Assembly (NCBI GenBank): GCA_046290435.1
Contig: JBKAGO010000044.1
Coordinates: 1 to 64,000, forward strand
Source: CAVQUE01 sp046290435
GTDB taxonomy: Bacteria > Actinomycetota > Acidimicrobiia > Acidimicrobiales > UBA8592
Length of the DNA: 64,000 nucleotides
Reading direction: 5' to 3'
Below are positions 50,187 through 59,492 of the stretch, piece by piece. Made by a program: the position numbers and the translations under genes. The number at the start of each line of letters is the position of its first letter. Position 1 is the first letter of the stretch. The notes beneath the pieces were generated by a model. The model saw only the letters and a list, made by a program, of their open reading frames with translations. It was not told where the DNA came from and ran no database searches.

Positions 50187-51698
50187 GTGACGATCATCGA
50201 TACTCCCACGGCCACTCCCGCCAATGCTGCCGACGATGCCCCGGCCAAGAGCCTCGCCGCCACCGTGCTCGGGCGGCGCTCCGACTGGCTGCGCACCCCG
50301 CGTCTGTCCCGGCCACGGCCGGGCCTGCACTGGGTCGGGCCCCTCGTGGTCGCGGCCACGACATTCGGCCCGTGGTCGGCATTCAGCGGAGCGATCGGGG
50401 AAGGCGGCGGCTCGGTCGGCTTCGGCCTCTACATCGGTGCCGTGTCCATCGTGTTGATGGCGTGGTCGTTCGTGCTGGCGCTGCGTGTTCGATGGATGGA
50501 GCGATTCTTCGGGGGCCTGGACTCGATGTATCGGGTCCACCGCTGGGCCGGTGCGCTCGCCGCGGGTGCGATGTTCCTCCACACCCGGAACGAGCCGGAG
50601 ATCGAGAACGGGATCGCCGGCGCCTCCGAGTCGATGGCTGACGCAGCGGAGGGGCTCGCCGGTACCGGCGAGGTGATGCTGTACCTGCTGGTGCTGCTGT
50701 CGGTGTTGCGCTGGATGCCGTACCGCTGGTGGCGTTGGTCCCACAAGCTGCTCGGGATCCCCTTCGTGTTCGCCTGCTGGCACTTCTTCACCGCCGACAA
50801 GACCTACGCCAACTCGTCGGGTTGGGGGCTGTACTTCGGCTCGATCATGGCCCTCGGGATCGGGGCCTTCGTCGCCCGTGTTCTCGTGCGTGATCCGCTG
50901 CTGAAGGGCGCTCGGTATCGGGTCAGCGAAGCCGTGACGAGGGGCGACACGATCGAGCTGCTGCTCGACCCGGTCGGTCGGCCGGTCGAACACCGAGCCG
51001 GCCAGTTCGCTTCACTGAAGGTGCAGCGGCGGGGACTGAGTGAGCCCCATCTGTTCACGATCGCTTCCCGGTCCGACGACGGTTCGCTGCGGTTCTTCAT
51101 CAAGGACCTGGGTGACTGGACCAACAAGATCGTCGAGCTCGGTGAGGACCTGGTCGGTGCCGAGGTCCGGGTCGAGGGCCCCTACGGCCGGTTCGAACCG
51201 CTGCCGACGTCGGGGTCGGACACGACGGTCTGGGTGGCCGGCGGCGCAGGCGTGACCCCGTTCCTGGCCGCCATCGACGAGCTGGAGCCCGCTCCGGCCG
51301 GGCAGCGGCCCACGCTGTTCTATGCCGTGCGGGGCGAGGACGACGCCATCGCGATCGACGTGGTGCGTGCCGCCGCTGCCGACGGACGAATCGATCTGGT
51401 GGTGTGTGACTCCTCGTCAGGTGGACGCTTCGACCCGGCGATGGTCCACGATCGGTTCACCGCAGCCGAGCTCGACGGCTCGCACCTGGCGGTGTGTGGG
51501 CCTGCGGGTCTGGTGGCCGCCGTCCAGCGACTGGGCGACGTCGTCGGCGCCCGTTCCGTGGAGCAGGAGGACTTCGACATCCGCCAGGGCTTCGGGCCAG
51601 ATCTCCCGCCCGGCACGCTGACCGCCGTCGTCGATGCTGCAGCCGACCGCGTGCGCCGGCGTCGAGCTGCTCCTCGTGCCTCGTCCCGGCCGGGCTGA
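50187..51698 (+). CDS. Ferric reductase-like membrane flavoprotein
   Basis: A 503-residue protein with an N-terminal membrane domain of about six helices (residues 50-250) containing likely haem His residues (MYRVHRWAGAL, MFLHTRN, WWRWSHKLLGI, ACWHFFTAD), of ferric reductase-like type. The FAD-binding part follows (HRAGQFASLKV, HLFTIASRSDDG), then the NAD(P)-binding domain (VWVAGGAGVTPFLA, LAVCGPAGLVAAV). It moves electrons from NAD(P)H across the membrane. The TCS just upstream (54 bases) probably controls it, which would fit iron or redox sensing. Confidence 0.8.
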   Translation: MTIIDTPTATPANAADDAPAKSLAATVLGRRSDWLRTPRLSRPRPGLHWVGPLVVAATTFGPWSAFSGAIGEGGGSVGFGLYIGAVSIVLMAWSFVLALRVRWMERFFGGLDSMYRVHRWAGALAAGAMFLHTRNEPEIENGIAGASESMADAAEGLAGTGEVMLYLLVLLSVLRWMPYRWWRWSHKLLGIPFVFACWHFFTADKTYANSSGWGLYFGSIMALGIGAFVARVLVRDPLLKGARYRVSEAVTRGDTIELLLDPVGRPVEHRAGQFASLKVQRRGLSEPHLFTIASRSDDGSLRFFIKDLGDWTNKIVELGEDLVGAEVRVEGPYGRFEPLPTSGSDTTVWVAGGAGVTPFLAAIDELEPAPAGQRPTLFYAVRGEDDAIAIDVVRAAAADGRIDLVVCDSSSGGRFDPAMVHDRFTAAELDGSHLAVCGPAGLVAAVQRLGDVVGARSVEQEDFDIRQGFGPDLPPGTLTAVVDAAADRVRRRRAAPRASSRPG

Positions 51699-51802
51699 GC
51701 GCGTGGGCGAAGCTGCCGTTGCGGTCACCTGTAGTGCGCAGCTCGCCTGTTCCCTGGTGCGCGGTTCCCTGGTGGTCGACTGCCGGCCGCTCGGACGATG
51801 GA

Positions 51803-53167
51803 TCAGTTCGTCGGTAGCTCGATGGTGAAGGTCGTGCCCGATCCGATGGCGGAGTCGGCGGTGAGGCTGCCGTGGTGTCGCTCGATGATGCTGCGGGCGA
51901 TGGCCAGTCCGAGGCCGGTTCCCTCTGGCCGGGCGCCGGCGCTGTCGCCGCGGTGGAAGCGTTCGAAGATGCGGTCGAGGTGTTCGGGCGAGATGCCGGG
52001 GCCGGTGTCGGATACCCGGATCCGCACCGTGTCGTCCTCGCGGCGCGCGTCGATGGCGAGGGCGGCCGTGCCGGGGGTGTGGCGGAGGGCGTTGGTGGTG
52101 AGGGCGGTGATGGCCTGGGTGAGCAGGTGGGTGTCGGCGCCGGCAGTGAGACCGGGGGCGATGCCGGTGACGTCGATGCGGCGCTCGGGTTGGATGACCG
52201 ATGCATCCGCAGCGATGTCGTGGAGGAGTTGGGTGAGGTCGATCTGCTCGCGTTGGAGGGGGCGGGCATCGTCGAGTGAGGCGAGGCTGAGCAGGTCCTC
52301 GACGAGCGCAGCCATCCGGTCGGCTTCGCTGCCGATCCGCCGCATGGCGTCGTCGATCTGAGCGGGGTCGGTCAGGCCCCCCTGGCGGTGCAGGGCGGTG
52401 TAGCCGCGCAGGCTGGTCAGTGGCGTTCGCAGCTCGTGGGAGGCGTCGGCGACGAAGCGTCGTTGACGGTCCTCGGCTCGTCGGCGGGCGTCGACCATGG
52501 CATTGAACGCGATGCCGAGTCGCCCGGCTTCGGTCCGGGCGTGGGGGTGTTCGACCGGTCGGGTCCGGCGCCCCGAGGCGATGTCTTCGGCGGCGGCGGT
52601 GAGTCGCTTGATCGGTCGGAGCGAGAGCCGGTCGATCCAGAACCAGCCGAGCGCGATCGCGAGCGCGACGAGCCCGACCGCGAGGGCTGAGGTGGTCAGG
52701 AGCTGGCGTTGGGTGTCGTCGATGTCGGCGGTGGATACCGCCGCAGCGGCGACGCGTCCGTCGGGGAGATCGACCAGGATGGCCCGCGCCTGGCCTGATC
52801 CGTCCAGCGAGCCGGTGGTGAACGGTGTGTCTCGTGGGTGGTCCTCGAGGTCCAGGTCAGGGGCGAAGTCGGGGTCCGAGACGGGCTGGGCGATCGCACG
52901 CTGGGTGAGGTCGTCCTCGACGATGACGAACCAGAGTTCGCCGGTCGGTGGTCCGGGGCGGCTCTGGCCCGGGCGGTCGCTGTCGGAGGTGTCGGTGGGG
53001 TCGAAGGCATCGCTTCCGCGGGCGATGTTGGCCGCAACTGCGTCGAGCTGGTCGTCGATCTGGTCGATGAGCACGCCGCGTTGGCGCACCACCGTGACGG
53101 CGAATGCGGCGCTCACGACCATCATCAGCGCGATCGCGACGAGTGCGAGCCGCGTGCGCAGGGTCAT
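51803..53167 (-). CDS. Sensor histidine kinase (second system)
   Basis: A 454-residue kinase with an N-terminal helix (ALVAIALMMVVSAAFAVTVV), an outer domain, a second helix (LAVGLVALAIALGWFWI), HAMP, HisKA motif FVADASHELRTPLTSLRGY and HATPase motifs ALTTNALRHTPG, DTGPGIS and GTGLGLAIARS. It is of the MtrB/PrrB-like actinobacterial type. ATG 53165-53167 lies 35 bases after its regulator gene. Both are divergent from the export operon at 54116. Confidence 0.9.
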   Translation of the reverse strand: MTLRTRLALVAIALMMVVSAAFAVTVVRQRGVLIDQIDDQLDAVAANIARGSDAFDPTDTSDSDRPGQSRPGPPTGELWFVIVEDDLTQRAIAQPVSDPDFAPDLDLEDHPRDTPFTTGSLDGSGQARAILVDLPDGRVAAAAVSTADIDDTQRQLLTTSALAVGLVALAIALGWFWIDRLSLRPIKRLTAAAEDIASGRRTRPVEHPHARTEAGRLGIAFNAMVDARRRAEDRQRRFVADASHELRTPLTSLRGYTALHRQGGLTDPAQIDDAMRRIGSEADRMAALVEDLLSLASLDDARPLQREQIDLTQLLHDIAADASVIQPERRIDVTGIAPGLTAGADTHLLTQAITALTTNALRHTPGTAALAIDARREDDTVRIRVSDTGPGISPEHLDRIFERFHRGDSAGARPEGTGLGLAIARSIIERHHGSLTADSAIGSGTTFTIELPTN

Positions 53168-53201
53168 CGTGGGCGTCCCGGTGATGGGGCCGCAGACGAG
53201 G

Positions 53202-53891
53202 TCATGCGGGTGGTCGGATGGTGTAGCCCACGCCGCGCACGGTCTCGATGAGCCGTGGTTCGGTGTGATCGATCTTCTTGCGGAGCGAGGAGATGAAGCT
53301 CTCGACGATGGCGGACTCGCCGTCGAAGTCGTACTCCCAGACGTGATCGAGGATCTGACCGCGGGACACGACACGACCGGCGTTGGTCATCAGCAGCCGG
53401 CACAGCTTGTACTCGGTCGGGGTCAGGTGAACGATGCGGCCGGCTCGGCTGACCTGGTGTGCGTCGTCGTCGAGGATCAGGTCCGCGACCTCGAGGCGGG
53501 CCGGGGTGGCGGCAGCGCCGGCACGTCGCAGCGCGACGTGGACCCGGGCGACCAGTTCCTCGAGCGCGAACGGCTTGACGATGTAGTCGTCGCCGCCGCT
53601 GGTGAGACCGCGAACCCGATCGGAGGTGTCGCCTCGGGCGGTGAGGAACAGCACCGGCATGGTGTGGCCGCGCTGGCGGAGCTGTTGGAGCACACCGAAT
53701 CCGTCGGTGTCGGGAAGGCCGATGTCGAGCACGACCACGTCGGGACGCACCCCATCGGCTTCGCGCACGGCGTCGTGTCCGGTTCCGGCGACGGTGACGT
53801 CCATGTCGGCGAGGCGCAGGGCCGAGGCGACCAGGAACGAGATGTTCTCCTCGTCGTCGACCACCAGCACCCGCGGGTGATCGCCGCTCAT
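53202..53891 (-). CDS. OmpR-family response regulator (second system)
   Basis: The 229-residue regulator shows VLVVDDEENISFLVA, phospho-Asp in VVVLDIGLPDTDG, FLTARGDTSD, IVKPFALEELVARV and a winged helix (LTPTEYKLCRLLMTNAGRVV, SLRKKID, ETVRGVGYTIRP). It reads out to the left and is followed by the kinase gene. The promoter region between 53891 and 54116 is shared with the efflux/lipoprotein operon, which it most likely controls. Confidence 0.9.
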   Translation of the reverse strand: MSGDHPRVLVVDDEENISFLVASALRLADMDVTVAGTGHDAVREADGVRPDVVVLDIGLPDTDGFGVLQQLRQRGHTMPVLFLTARGDTSDRVRGLTSGGDDYIVKPFALEELVARVHVALRRAGAAATPARLEVADLILDDDAHQVSRAGRIVHLTPTEYKLCRLLMTNAGRVVSRGQILDHVWEYDFDGESAIVESFISSLRKKIDHTEPRLIETVRGVGYTIRPPA

Positions 53892-54115
53892 CGAGCCGAA
53901 CCCCCATGCCGGTGACGCGTCGTGGCTCTGGGTCGTCGAGTCATCCACCAAGCATGACGTTCCGTCCTGCGCATCGGCTGGATGATTCCTGCAGATCTCC
54001 TGAAGTCCAGCTCTGGTGGCCTCCAGCGAACTCGCAGGTTTCGGCCATGGGTTCTCCAGGTGCGTCGCCGATCGTGCCGTTCGACCCCACCCGGACACCC
54101 GAGGAGCACGATCCC

Positions 54116-54757
54116 ATGACCACCCCCCGTTCACGGCACCGGACGCTGCTGAGCAGCAGCGCTCTCGCCATCGCTGTGTTGGCCGCCGGCTGCGGTGGAT
54201 CCGACGACGCCGCGGACACACCCGTCGTGGTCGTCGAGGACAGCGACACCGCGACCGGCGAGACGACGGCCGACGACACGTCTGCGGCCACCGCCGACGC
54301 CGAGACGTCCACCGACGGCACGACCGACGAGGAGCAGGCGTTGGCGTTCGCGCAGTGCATGCGCGACGAGGGCATCGACTTGCCCGACCCCGTGGTCGAT
54401 GCGGACGGATCGATCGACTTCGGGGGTGCCAACCGAGACCGAGAGCAGGAAGGATTCGCGCAGGATCCCGGATTCGGCGACGCGATCGACACCTGTGGCG
54501 CCCTCATCGAGGGCGCCAGCTTCTTGCCCGAGGCCGGCGACTTCACCGAGCGTGAGGACCTGTTCCTCGAGGTCGCCGAGTGCCTGCGCGACAACGGCAT
54601 CGACGTCCCCGATCCCCAGTTCGGTCAGAACGGCCCGGGCGCCGGTGGACCCTTCGGCGAGGACTTCGACCCGGATGACCCCGACACCGCGGACGCGATC
54701 GAGGCGTGCCAGGACGTCTTCGCCGGTCTCGACATCGCCCCGGGAGGTGGGAACTGA
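54116..54757 (+). CDS. Lipoprotein with duplicated C-x-R-x-x-GID motif
   Basis: A 213-residue lipoprotein: signal with lipobox (LAIAVLAAGC), a Thr/Asp/Glu-rich linker and a domain with two related units, FAQCMRDEGIDLPDP and VAECLRDNGIDVPDP. Each has a Cys followed by a conserved helix; further Cys residues (TCGALIEG, ACQDVFAG) could pair with them. It is the first gene of a five-gene export operon and overlaps the next start by one base (TGATG). The last gene of the operon encodes a shorter relative. Function is unknown. Confidence 0.7.
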   Translation: MTTPRSRHRTLLSSSALAIAVLAAGCGGSDDAADTPVVVVEDSDTATGETTADDTSAATADAETSTDGTTDEEQALAFAQCMRDEGIDLPDPVVDADGSIDFGGANRDREQEGFAQDPGFGDAIDTCGALIEGASFLPEAGDFTEREDLFLEVAECLRDNGIDVPDPQFGQNGPGAGGPFGEDFDPDDPDTADAIEACQDVFAGLDIAPGGGN

Positions 54758-56385
54758 TGCCGCTCGTCACCCCCGACCAGACCCAGGGCGGGAGTTCTCA
54801 CCACTCCTCCGGCGACAGCGCCGCCGACGAGGGACAAGGCCCCGCACCCCATCGGTCGCCCGCCGAGGACACCCCTGCATCGAGCGGACGGAGCCGGCGC
54901 CTGGCGCTCGCCGGCGCGGGGATCGCCGCATTGGCGATTGGTGGCATCGCCGCAGCGTCGTTCGCCTTCGACGGCGACGACAGCACAGCACCCGCCGAGG
55001 AGCCGACCGCCACGATCCGAGCCGTCGAGGCCGGCGTCAGCGACCTCTCCGAGAGCCTGACCGTCGATGGCGCCGTCGCCTACGGCGATCCGATCAGCGT
55101 CTCCTCATCGGTCGACGGCACGATCACCAACGTCGCAGACGCCGATGCCCTGCTCGAACGCGGCGACGTGCTCTATGCGGTGAACGAGAGCCCGGTCGTG
55201 GTGTTCTACGGCGACGTGCCGCTGTATCGACCCATCGGAGCCGACACGTCCGATGGCGGCGACATCGAGGTGCTCGAGACCAACCTCGCGGCGCTCGGTT
55301 TCGATGCCGACGGGACCCTCGTCGTCGACCGCGAAGTGGACGAGGCCACGATCGAGGCGATCGATGCCTGGCAGGCCGACATCGGCGCCGACACCGATGG
55401 AGCCGTCGATCCGGCCCAGGTGCTCGTCGTCGCCGGCCCCGCTGTGGTCGCCGACGTCGTTGCCGACGTCGGCACCGCCATCCGGGTGGGCAACCCGGTG
55501 CTGTCACTGCAGGTCACCTACGCCGCGACCACGATCACCGCGCCGTCGAGCAATGGCTTGGCGACCGAGGTACCCGATGTCGGCGACCGATTCGAGACCG
55601 GCGACGTCGCCTACGAGATCGACACCGACCCCGTGGTGGTCATCGTCGGCGACGTCCCGATCGACCGGGTGCTCGCCGAAGGCATCGACGACGGACCCGA
55701 CATCGAGTTGTTGGAGCAGACCCTCGTCTCGCTCGGCTACGACGACGACGGCGACCTCGAGGTCGACGAGGACTTCGACGAGCACACCGCGAGTGCGCTC
55801 GCCGAGTGGGAGGACGATCTCGGCATCGAGCCCGACGGCGTGGTCTGGGTCGGGCAGTTCGTGGTCGTCCCCGCCGGGAGTGAGGTCACCGACGTTGCCG
55901 CCGAACGCGGCGACACGCTCCGAGCAGGAGCAACCGTGTTCGAGCTCGGGGTCAGCACCCGCACCGTGACCGGGGTCATCGACGAGGCTGACGCCGACCT
56001 GATCGCCGTCGGTGACACCGTCGAGATCGCCGCCGGCGACCAGACCACCACCGGCGTGGTCGTCGGCATCGACGACCCCCAGGCCGACCCGGCAGACCCC
56101 GCGACCGAGACGGTGACCTTCACGATCGAACCGGACACGGCGATCGAGATCGACGCGGCGACGGCGCAGCTCGACGTCGAGATCACCATCACCACCCGCC
56201 TGGCGCAAGACGTCATCACCGTGCCCGCTACCGCGCTGATCTCGACCGGCGACGGCGGCTACGCCGTCGAGGTCGTCCGAGGCGACACCACGGCCTTCGT
56301 GGCCGTCGAACCCGGCGCCTTCGCCGACGGCATGGTCGAAGTCACCGGCATCGACGCCGGCACCGCCGTGGTGGTGCCGTCATGA
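54757..56385 (+). CDS. Membrane-fusion-type protein with peptidoglycan-binding repeats
   Basis: A 542-residue protein with one N-terminal membrane helix (LALAGAGIAALAIGGIAAASFAF) and a large outer part. That part holds HlyD-like barrel/lipoyl segments (ISVSSSVDGTITNVAD, TTITAPSSNGLATEV, VITVPATALISTGDGGYAV) and two peptidoglycan-binding units (IEVLETNLAALGFDADG, IELLEQTLVSLGYDDDG). Such proteins link an ABC exporter to the cell wall in actinobacteria. Very acidic. It overlaps the ATPase gene by 4 bases. Confidence 0.8.
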   Translation: MPLVTPDQTQGGSSHHSSGDSAADEGQGPAPHRSPAEDTPASSGRSRRLALAGAGIAALAIGGIAAASFAFDGDDSTAPAEEPTATIRAVEAGVSDLSESLTVDGAVAYGDPISVSSSVDGTITNVADADALLERGDVLYAVNESPVVVFYGDVPLYRPIGADTSDGGDIEVLETNLAALGFDADGTLVVDREVDEATIEAIDAWQADIGADTDGAVDPAQVLVVAGPAVVADVVADVGTAIRVGNPVLSLQVTYAATTITAPSSNGLATEVPDVGDRFETGDVAYEIDTDPVVVIVGDVPIDRVLAEGIDDGPDIELLEQTLVSLGYDDDGDLEVDEDFDEHTASALAEWEDDLGIEPDGVVWVGQFVVVPAGSEVTDVAAERGDTLRAGATVFELGVSTRTVTGVIDEADADLIAVGDTVEIAAGDQTTTGVVVGIDDPQADPADPATETVTFTIEPDTAIEIDAATAQLDVEITITTRLAQDVITVPATALISTGDGGYAVEVVRGDTTAFVAVEPGAFADGMVEVTGIDAGTAVVVPS

Positions 56386-57122
56386 CCGCCACCGCCACCA
56401 CCCCCGCAGGCCCGTCCCGACCGATGCAACCGGCAGGCGCGCTCGAACTCCGAGACGTCGCCAAGCACTACCCCGGCACACCACCGGTCGAGGCGCTCGA
56501 CGGCGTGTCGGTGTGGATCGACCACGGCGAACTCGTCGCCGTGGTCGGTCCCTCCGGCTCGGGCAAGTCCACCATGCTGAGCGTCATGGGCACGCTCGAA
56601 CGGCCCACCGCCGGCACCGTGCTCATCGACGGCGTCGACACCGCCGCCCTCGACGACAGGCACCTCGCCGGACTCCGAGCGCGACGCATCGGATTCGTCT
56701 TCCAACAGTTCTTCCTCCTCCCGGGCATGACCACCGTCGACAACGTCGCCAACGGGCTCCTCTACCAAGGCGTCCCCCTCGCCGAACGACGCGACCAGGC
56801 GGTCGAGGCCCTCGGCCGGGTCGGGCTCGGCCACCGCCTCGACCACCGACCCAACCAACTGTCGGGCGGCGAACAACAACGCGTCGCCGTCGCCCGGGCC
56901 CTGGTCCACAACCCGGCGTTCGTGCTCGCAGACGAACCCACCGGGAACCTCGACTCCCGCTCCACCGCGGCGGTCATGGACCTCATCGAAGGCCTCCACG
57001 CCGACGGCACCACCATCGTCGTCATCACCCACGACCTCGACGTCGCCCAACGCTTCCCCCGCCGACTCGCGATTCTCGACGGCCATCTCCACAGCGACAC
57101 CCGACAGGACTCCACCCGATGA
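56382..57122 (+). CDS. ABC transporter ATPase (MacB/LolD type)
   Basis: The 246-residue ATPase shows Walker A AVVGPSGSGKSTMLSVMG, Q-loop FVFQQFFLLPGM, signature LSGGEQQRVAVARAL, Walker B FVLADEPTGNLDSRS and switch His in VVITHDLDVAQRF. These are the features of the MacB/FtsE/LolD class, which power mechanotransmission rather than classic transport. It overlaps the permease gene by 4 bases (ATGA). Confidence 0.93.
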   Translation: MTATATTPAGPSRPMQPAGALELRDVAKHYPGTPPVEALDGVSVWIDHGELVAVVGPSGSGKSTMLSVMGTLERPTAGTVLIDGVDTAALDDRHLAGLRARRIGFVFQQFFLLPGMTTVDNVANGLLYQGVPLAERRDQAVEALGRVGLGHRLDHRPNQLSGGEQQRVAVARALVHNPAFVLADEPTGNLDSRSTAAVMDLIEGLHADGTTIVVITHDLDVAQRFPRRLAILDGHLHSDTRQDSTR

Positions 57123-58324
57123 GCAGCCATCCACCGACCGTCGAACCCAGCCGCCTGACCCCCGTCGACGTCTTGCGCACCGGCGCCTCCGGCCCCCGGG
57201 CCCGCAAACTCCGCACCGCGCTCTCGGCCCTCGGCGTGTCCATCGGCATCGCCGCCCTCGTCGGCGTCCTCGGCCTCTCCGACTCCTCCCGCGCCGATCT
57301 CCTCGACCAGATCGACCGCCTCGGCACCAACCTCGTCACCGTCGAGTCCGGCGCCGGCTTCGGCGCCGGCGACGCTGCTCTCCCGCCCGATGCCGCAGCA
57401 GCGATCGAGCGCATCCCCACCGTGGAGACCACCGCGGCCCTCTACGAGCTCGACAGCAACGTCTACCGCAGCGACTACATCGACCCTGACCGAACCAACG
57501 CCATCACCGTCGCCGCCGCCGACCCGACCCTGCTCGACACCGTCGCCGGAACCATCGCCGAAGGCCGCTTCCTCGACGACGCCACCGCCACCTACCCCGT
57601 CGCCGTCGTCGGTGCCGTGGCTGCCGAACGCCTCGGCATCACCGACCTCGACCAACCCACCTACGTCCAGATCGGCGACCACCAAGTCGAAGTCATCGGC
57701 ATGCTCGAAGCGTTCCCCCTCGCCGCCGACCTCGACCGCAGCGTCCTCATCGGCGTCGACGCCGCCACGACCTACTACGACGCACCCGACACTGCGTCCA
57801 TCATCTACACCCGGATCGAACCCGGCAGCATCGACCAGACCCGCGCCCTCATCCCCGGCACCGCCGACCCCGAGAACCCCGAAGAAGTCACCACCAGCCG
57901 ACCGTCCGACATCCTCGAAGCCCAAGCCGCAGCCGAGACCGCCTACACCGACCTCTTCCTCGGCCTGGGCGCCGTCGCTCTCCTGGTGGGCGGCGTCGGC
58001 ATCGCCAACGTCATGGTCATCGCCGTCATCGAACGGCGCGGTGAGATCGGGCTCCGCCGGGCCATCGGCGCCACCCGCGCCCACATCCGCCGTCAGTTCA
58101 TCACCGAAGCCACCATCCTTTCCCTCCTCGGAGGCATCGCCGGCATCGCCATCGGCATCACCGTGACCGCCACCTACGCCACCATCGCCGGCTGGAAGAC
58201 CGTCATCCCGACCACCGCCATCGTCGGCGGCCTCACCGCCGCCGTCGCCATCGGCGTCATCGCCGGCCTCTACCCCGCCATGCGCGCCGCTCGCCTCTCA
58301 CCCACCGAAGCACTCCGCACCTGA
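57119..58324 (+). CDS. MacB-like ABC permease
   Basis: A 401-residue permease with an N-terminal helix (LRTALSALGVSIGIAALVGVLGL), a periplasmic MacB_PCD domain (about 60-265) and three C-terminal helices (LGLGAVALLVGGVGIANVMVIA, SLLGGIAGIAIGITVTATYATI, AVAIGVIAGLYPAMRAARLSPTEALRT). EIGLRRAIGATRAHI is the coupling helix. With the ATPase and fusion protein it makes a MacAB-like exporter, probably for antibiotics, peptides or lipids. It ends 23 bases before the second lipoprotein gene. Confidence 0.9.
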   Translation: MSSHPPTVEPSRLTPVDVLRTGASGPRARKLRTALSALGVSIGIAALVGVLGLSDSSRADLLDQIDRLGTNLVTVESGAGFGAGDAALPPDAAAAIERIPTVETTAALYELDSNVYRSDYIDPDRTNAITVAAADPTLLDTVAGTIAEGRFLDDATATYPVAVVGAVAAERLGITDLDQPTYVQIGDHQVEVIGMLEAFPLAADLDRSVLIGVDAATTYYDAPDTASIIYTRIEPGSIDQTRALIPGTADPENPEEVTTSRPSDILEAQAAAETAYTDLFLGLGAVALLVGGVGIANVMVIAVIERRGEIGLRRAIGATRAHIRRQFITEATILSLLGGIAGIAIGITVTATYATIAGWKTVIPTTAIVGGLTAAVAIGVIAGLYPAMRAARLSPTEALRT

Positions 58325-58347
58325 ACCAACCCGACGAAAGGACCACC

Positions 58348-58725
58348 GTGCACACCACGCCCTCCCCGAACCACCGATACCCCAAGTTGGCCGCAGCCAT
58401 CGCGCTCAGCGCCGCGCTCCTCATCGCCGCCGGATGCAGCAACACCGACGAGTCCGAGCCCGTGAGCGGCCCCGAACCTGCAACCGAGACAGAGGCCGAC
58501 GACCTCGCAGCCTTCCTCACCGCCTGCATGCGCGAGCAGGGCATCGACGACTTCCCCGACGCTCGAGTCCTGCCCGACGGCTCCCTCGACCTCGACATGA
58601 GCGCCCTCGACGCCGCCGGCCTCGGCCCCGGCACCCCGGATTTCAACACCGCGTTCGCTGCCTGTGAGTCCGAAGCAGGTCAACCCATCGAGCTCGGCGA
58701 CCACACCAACGAGTTCGACGGGTAG
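58348..58725 (+). CDS. Short lipoprotein related to the first gene of the operon
   Basis: A 125-residue lipoprotein: lipobox LLIAAGC, acidic linker, then one motif unit, FLTACMREQGIDDFPDARV, matching the duplicated units of the lipoprotein at 54116, followed by a Cys (FAACESEAG). GTG 58348 has GAAAGGACC upstream. It closes the operon, so the export system is bracketed by two relatives of one lipoprotein family, probably both parts of the system. Confidence 0.7.
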   Translation: MHTTPSPNHRYPKLAAAIALSAALLIAAGCSNTDESEPVSGPEPATETEADDLAAFLTACMREQGIDDFPDARVLPDGSLDLDMSALDAAGLGPGTPDFNTAFAACESEAGQPIELGDHTNEFDG

Positions 58726-59165
58726 CGGTGTGTCTTGTCGGGGGCGCGGCGTCGGCCGCCGATTCGGCGAAGATGGGGGAGATGAAGTCGTTCGACGAAG
58801 ACGTGCACGCATGACCCTGCCCGATCGCGACTCCCACATCGCGTCGGCGATCCGCCACCCCAGCAGGTGGTGAACACCGGCTACCCGCATGTGAAGCCGT
58901 CGTTCGAGCGCACCTCGGCCCGCTGACCCCACTCGAATGGGGCTCCGGCGACGTCGGCTTCGAGGAGGTCATGCGCGCCACGCTCGTCCTCGCCGAGCCC
59001 TTGGGCGAACGAGTCCTGTCGGTGAGTCTGTTCCGGGACGACGAGTAACCGACGCCGCGGACGGCAGGCGCGTCCGCGGGCGCGTTTCGTCACGCTCGCT
59101 GTGGTCGCCGAAGCCCGCCGCTTCCGGGTCGGCGATGCCTGCGGGGTGAGCGAGTGCCGGCGGGG
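58726..59165. other. Intergenic region with a gene fragment
   Basis: Mostly non-coding. Around 58900-59048 a plus-strand frame with protein-like sequence (LTPLEWGSGDVGFEEVMRAT, then LGERVLSVSLFRDDE) ends in TAA but lacks a start; the bases before it read in another frame. It is probably the tail of a lost gene that I cannot identify. Confidence 0.3.
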
Positions 59166-59492
59166 TCAGCGAGTGGCGACGAGTCGGCCGGAGACCGGGG
59201 TGAGGTCGTACATCTCGAAGGTGTCGATGATGTCGGACATGTCCTCGCCTTCGCCGTGGTCGTCCTTGCCCTGCTCGGTGGCGAGATGGTCGTAGAGGTC
59301 GCTGCGGTCGGCGAAGGTGACCCAGACGACGACGGTGTTGCGGTCGCGGTCGACGCCGACCTGGCGGGCGAGCATGCCCGGCACCTTTCCCTCCATCTTC
59401 TCGCTGGGTTCCGCGGCGAGGCGGACGAGGTCGTCGAGGCGACCGGGCTTTGCGGTGGACACGCTGACGAAGGTGTACGTGGGCTGGGTCAT
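59166..59492 (-). CDS. ABM-fold (dimeric alpha/beta barrel) protein
   Basis: A 108-residue protein with the antibiotic biosynthesis monooxygenase-type barrel: TYTFVSVSTAKPGRLDDLVRL, MLARQVGVDRDRNTVVVWV and FADRSDLYDHLATEQGKDDH. ABM proteins include quinone oxygenases and haem-degrading enzymes, and many have no known role. Its ATG overlaps the stop of the TetR gene by 4 bases (ATGA), so the TetR protein likely regulates both. Confidence 0.7.
   Translation of the reverse strand: MTQPTYTFVSVSTAKPGRLDDLVRLAAEPSEKMEGKVPGMLARQVGVDRDRNTVVVWVTFADRSDLYDHLATEQGKDDHGEGEDMSDIIDTFEMYDLTPVSGRLVATR

Noticed and set aside
54195..55883. A 562-codon plus-strand frame
   Set aside because: It is an Arg/Pro/Ser-rich shadow in another frame of the lipoprotein and fusion-protein genes.
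56762..58084. A 440-codon minus-strand frame
   Set aside because: Gly/Asp/Val-rich antisense of the ABC ATPase and permease genes with no domain.
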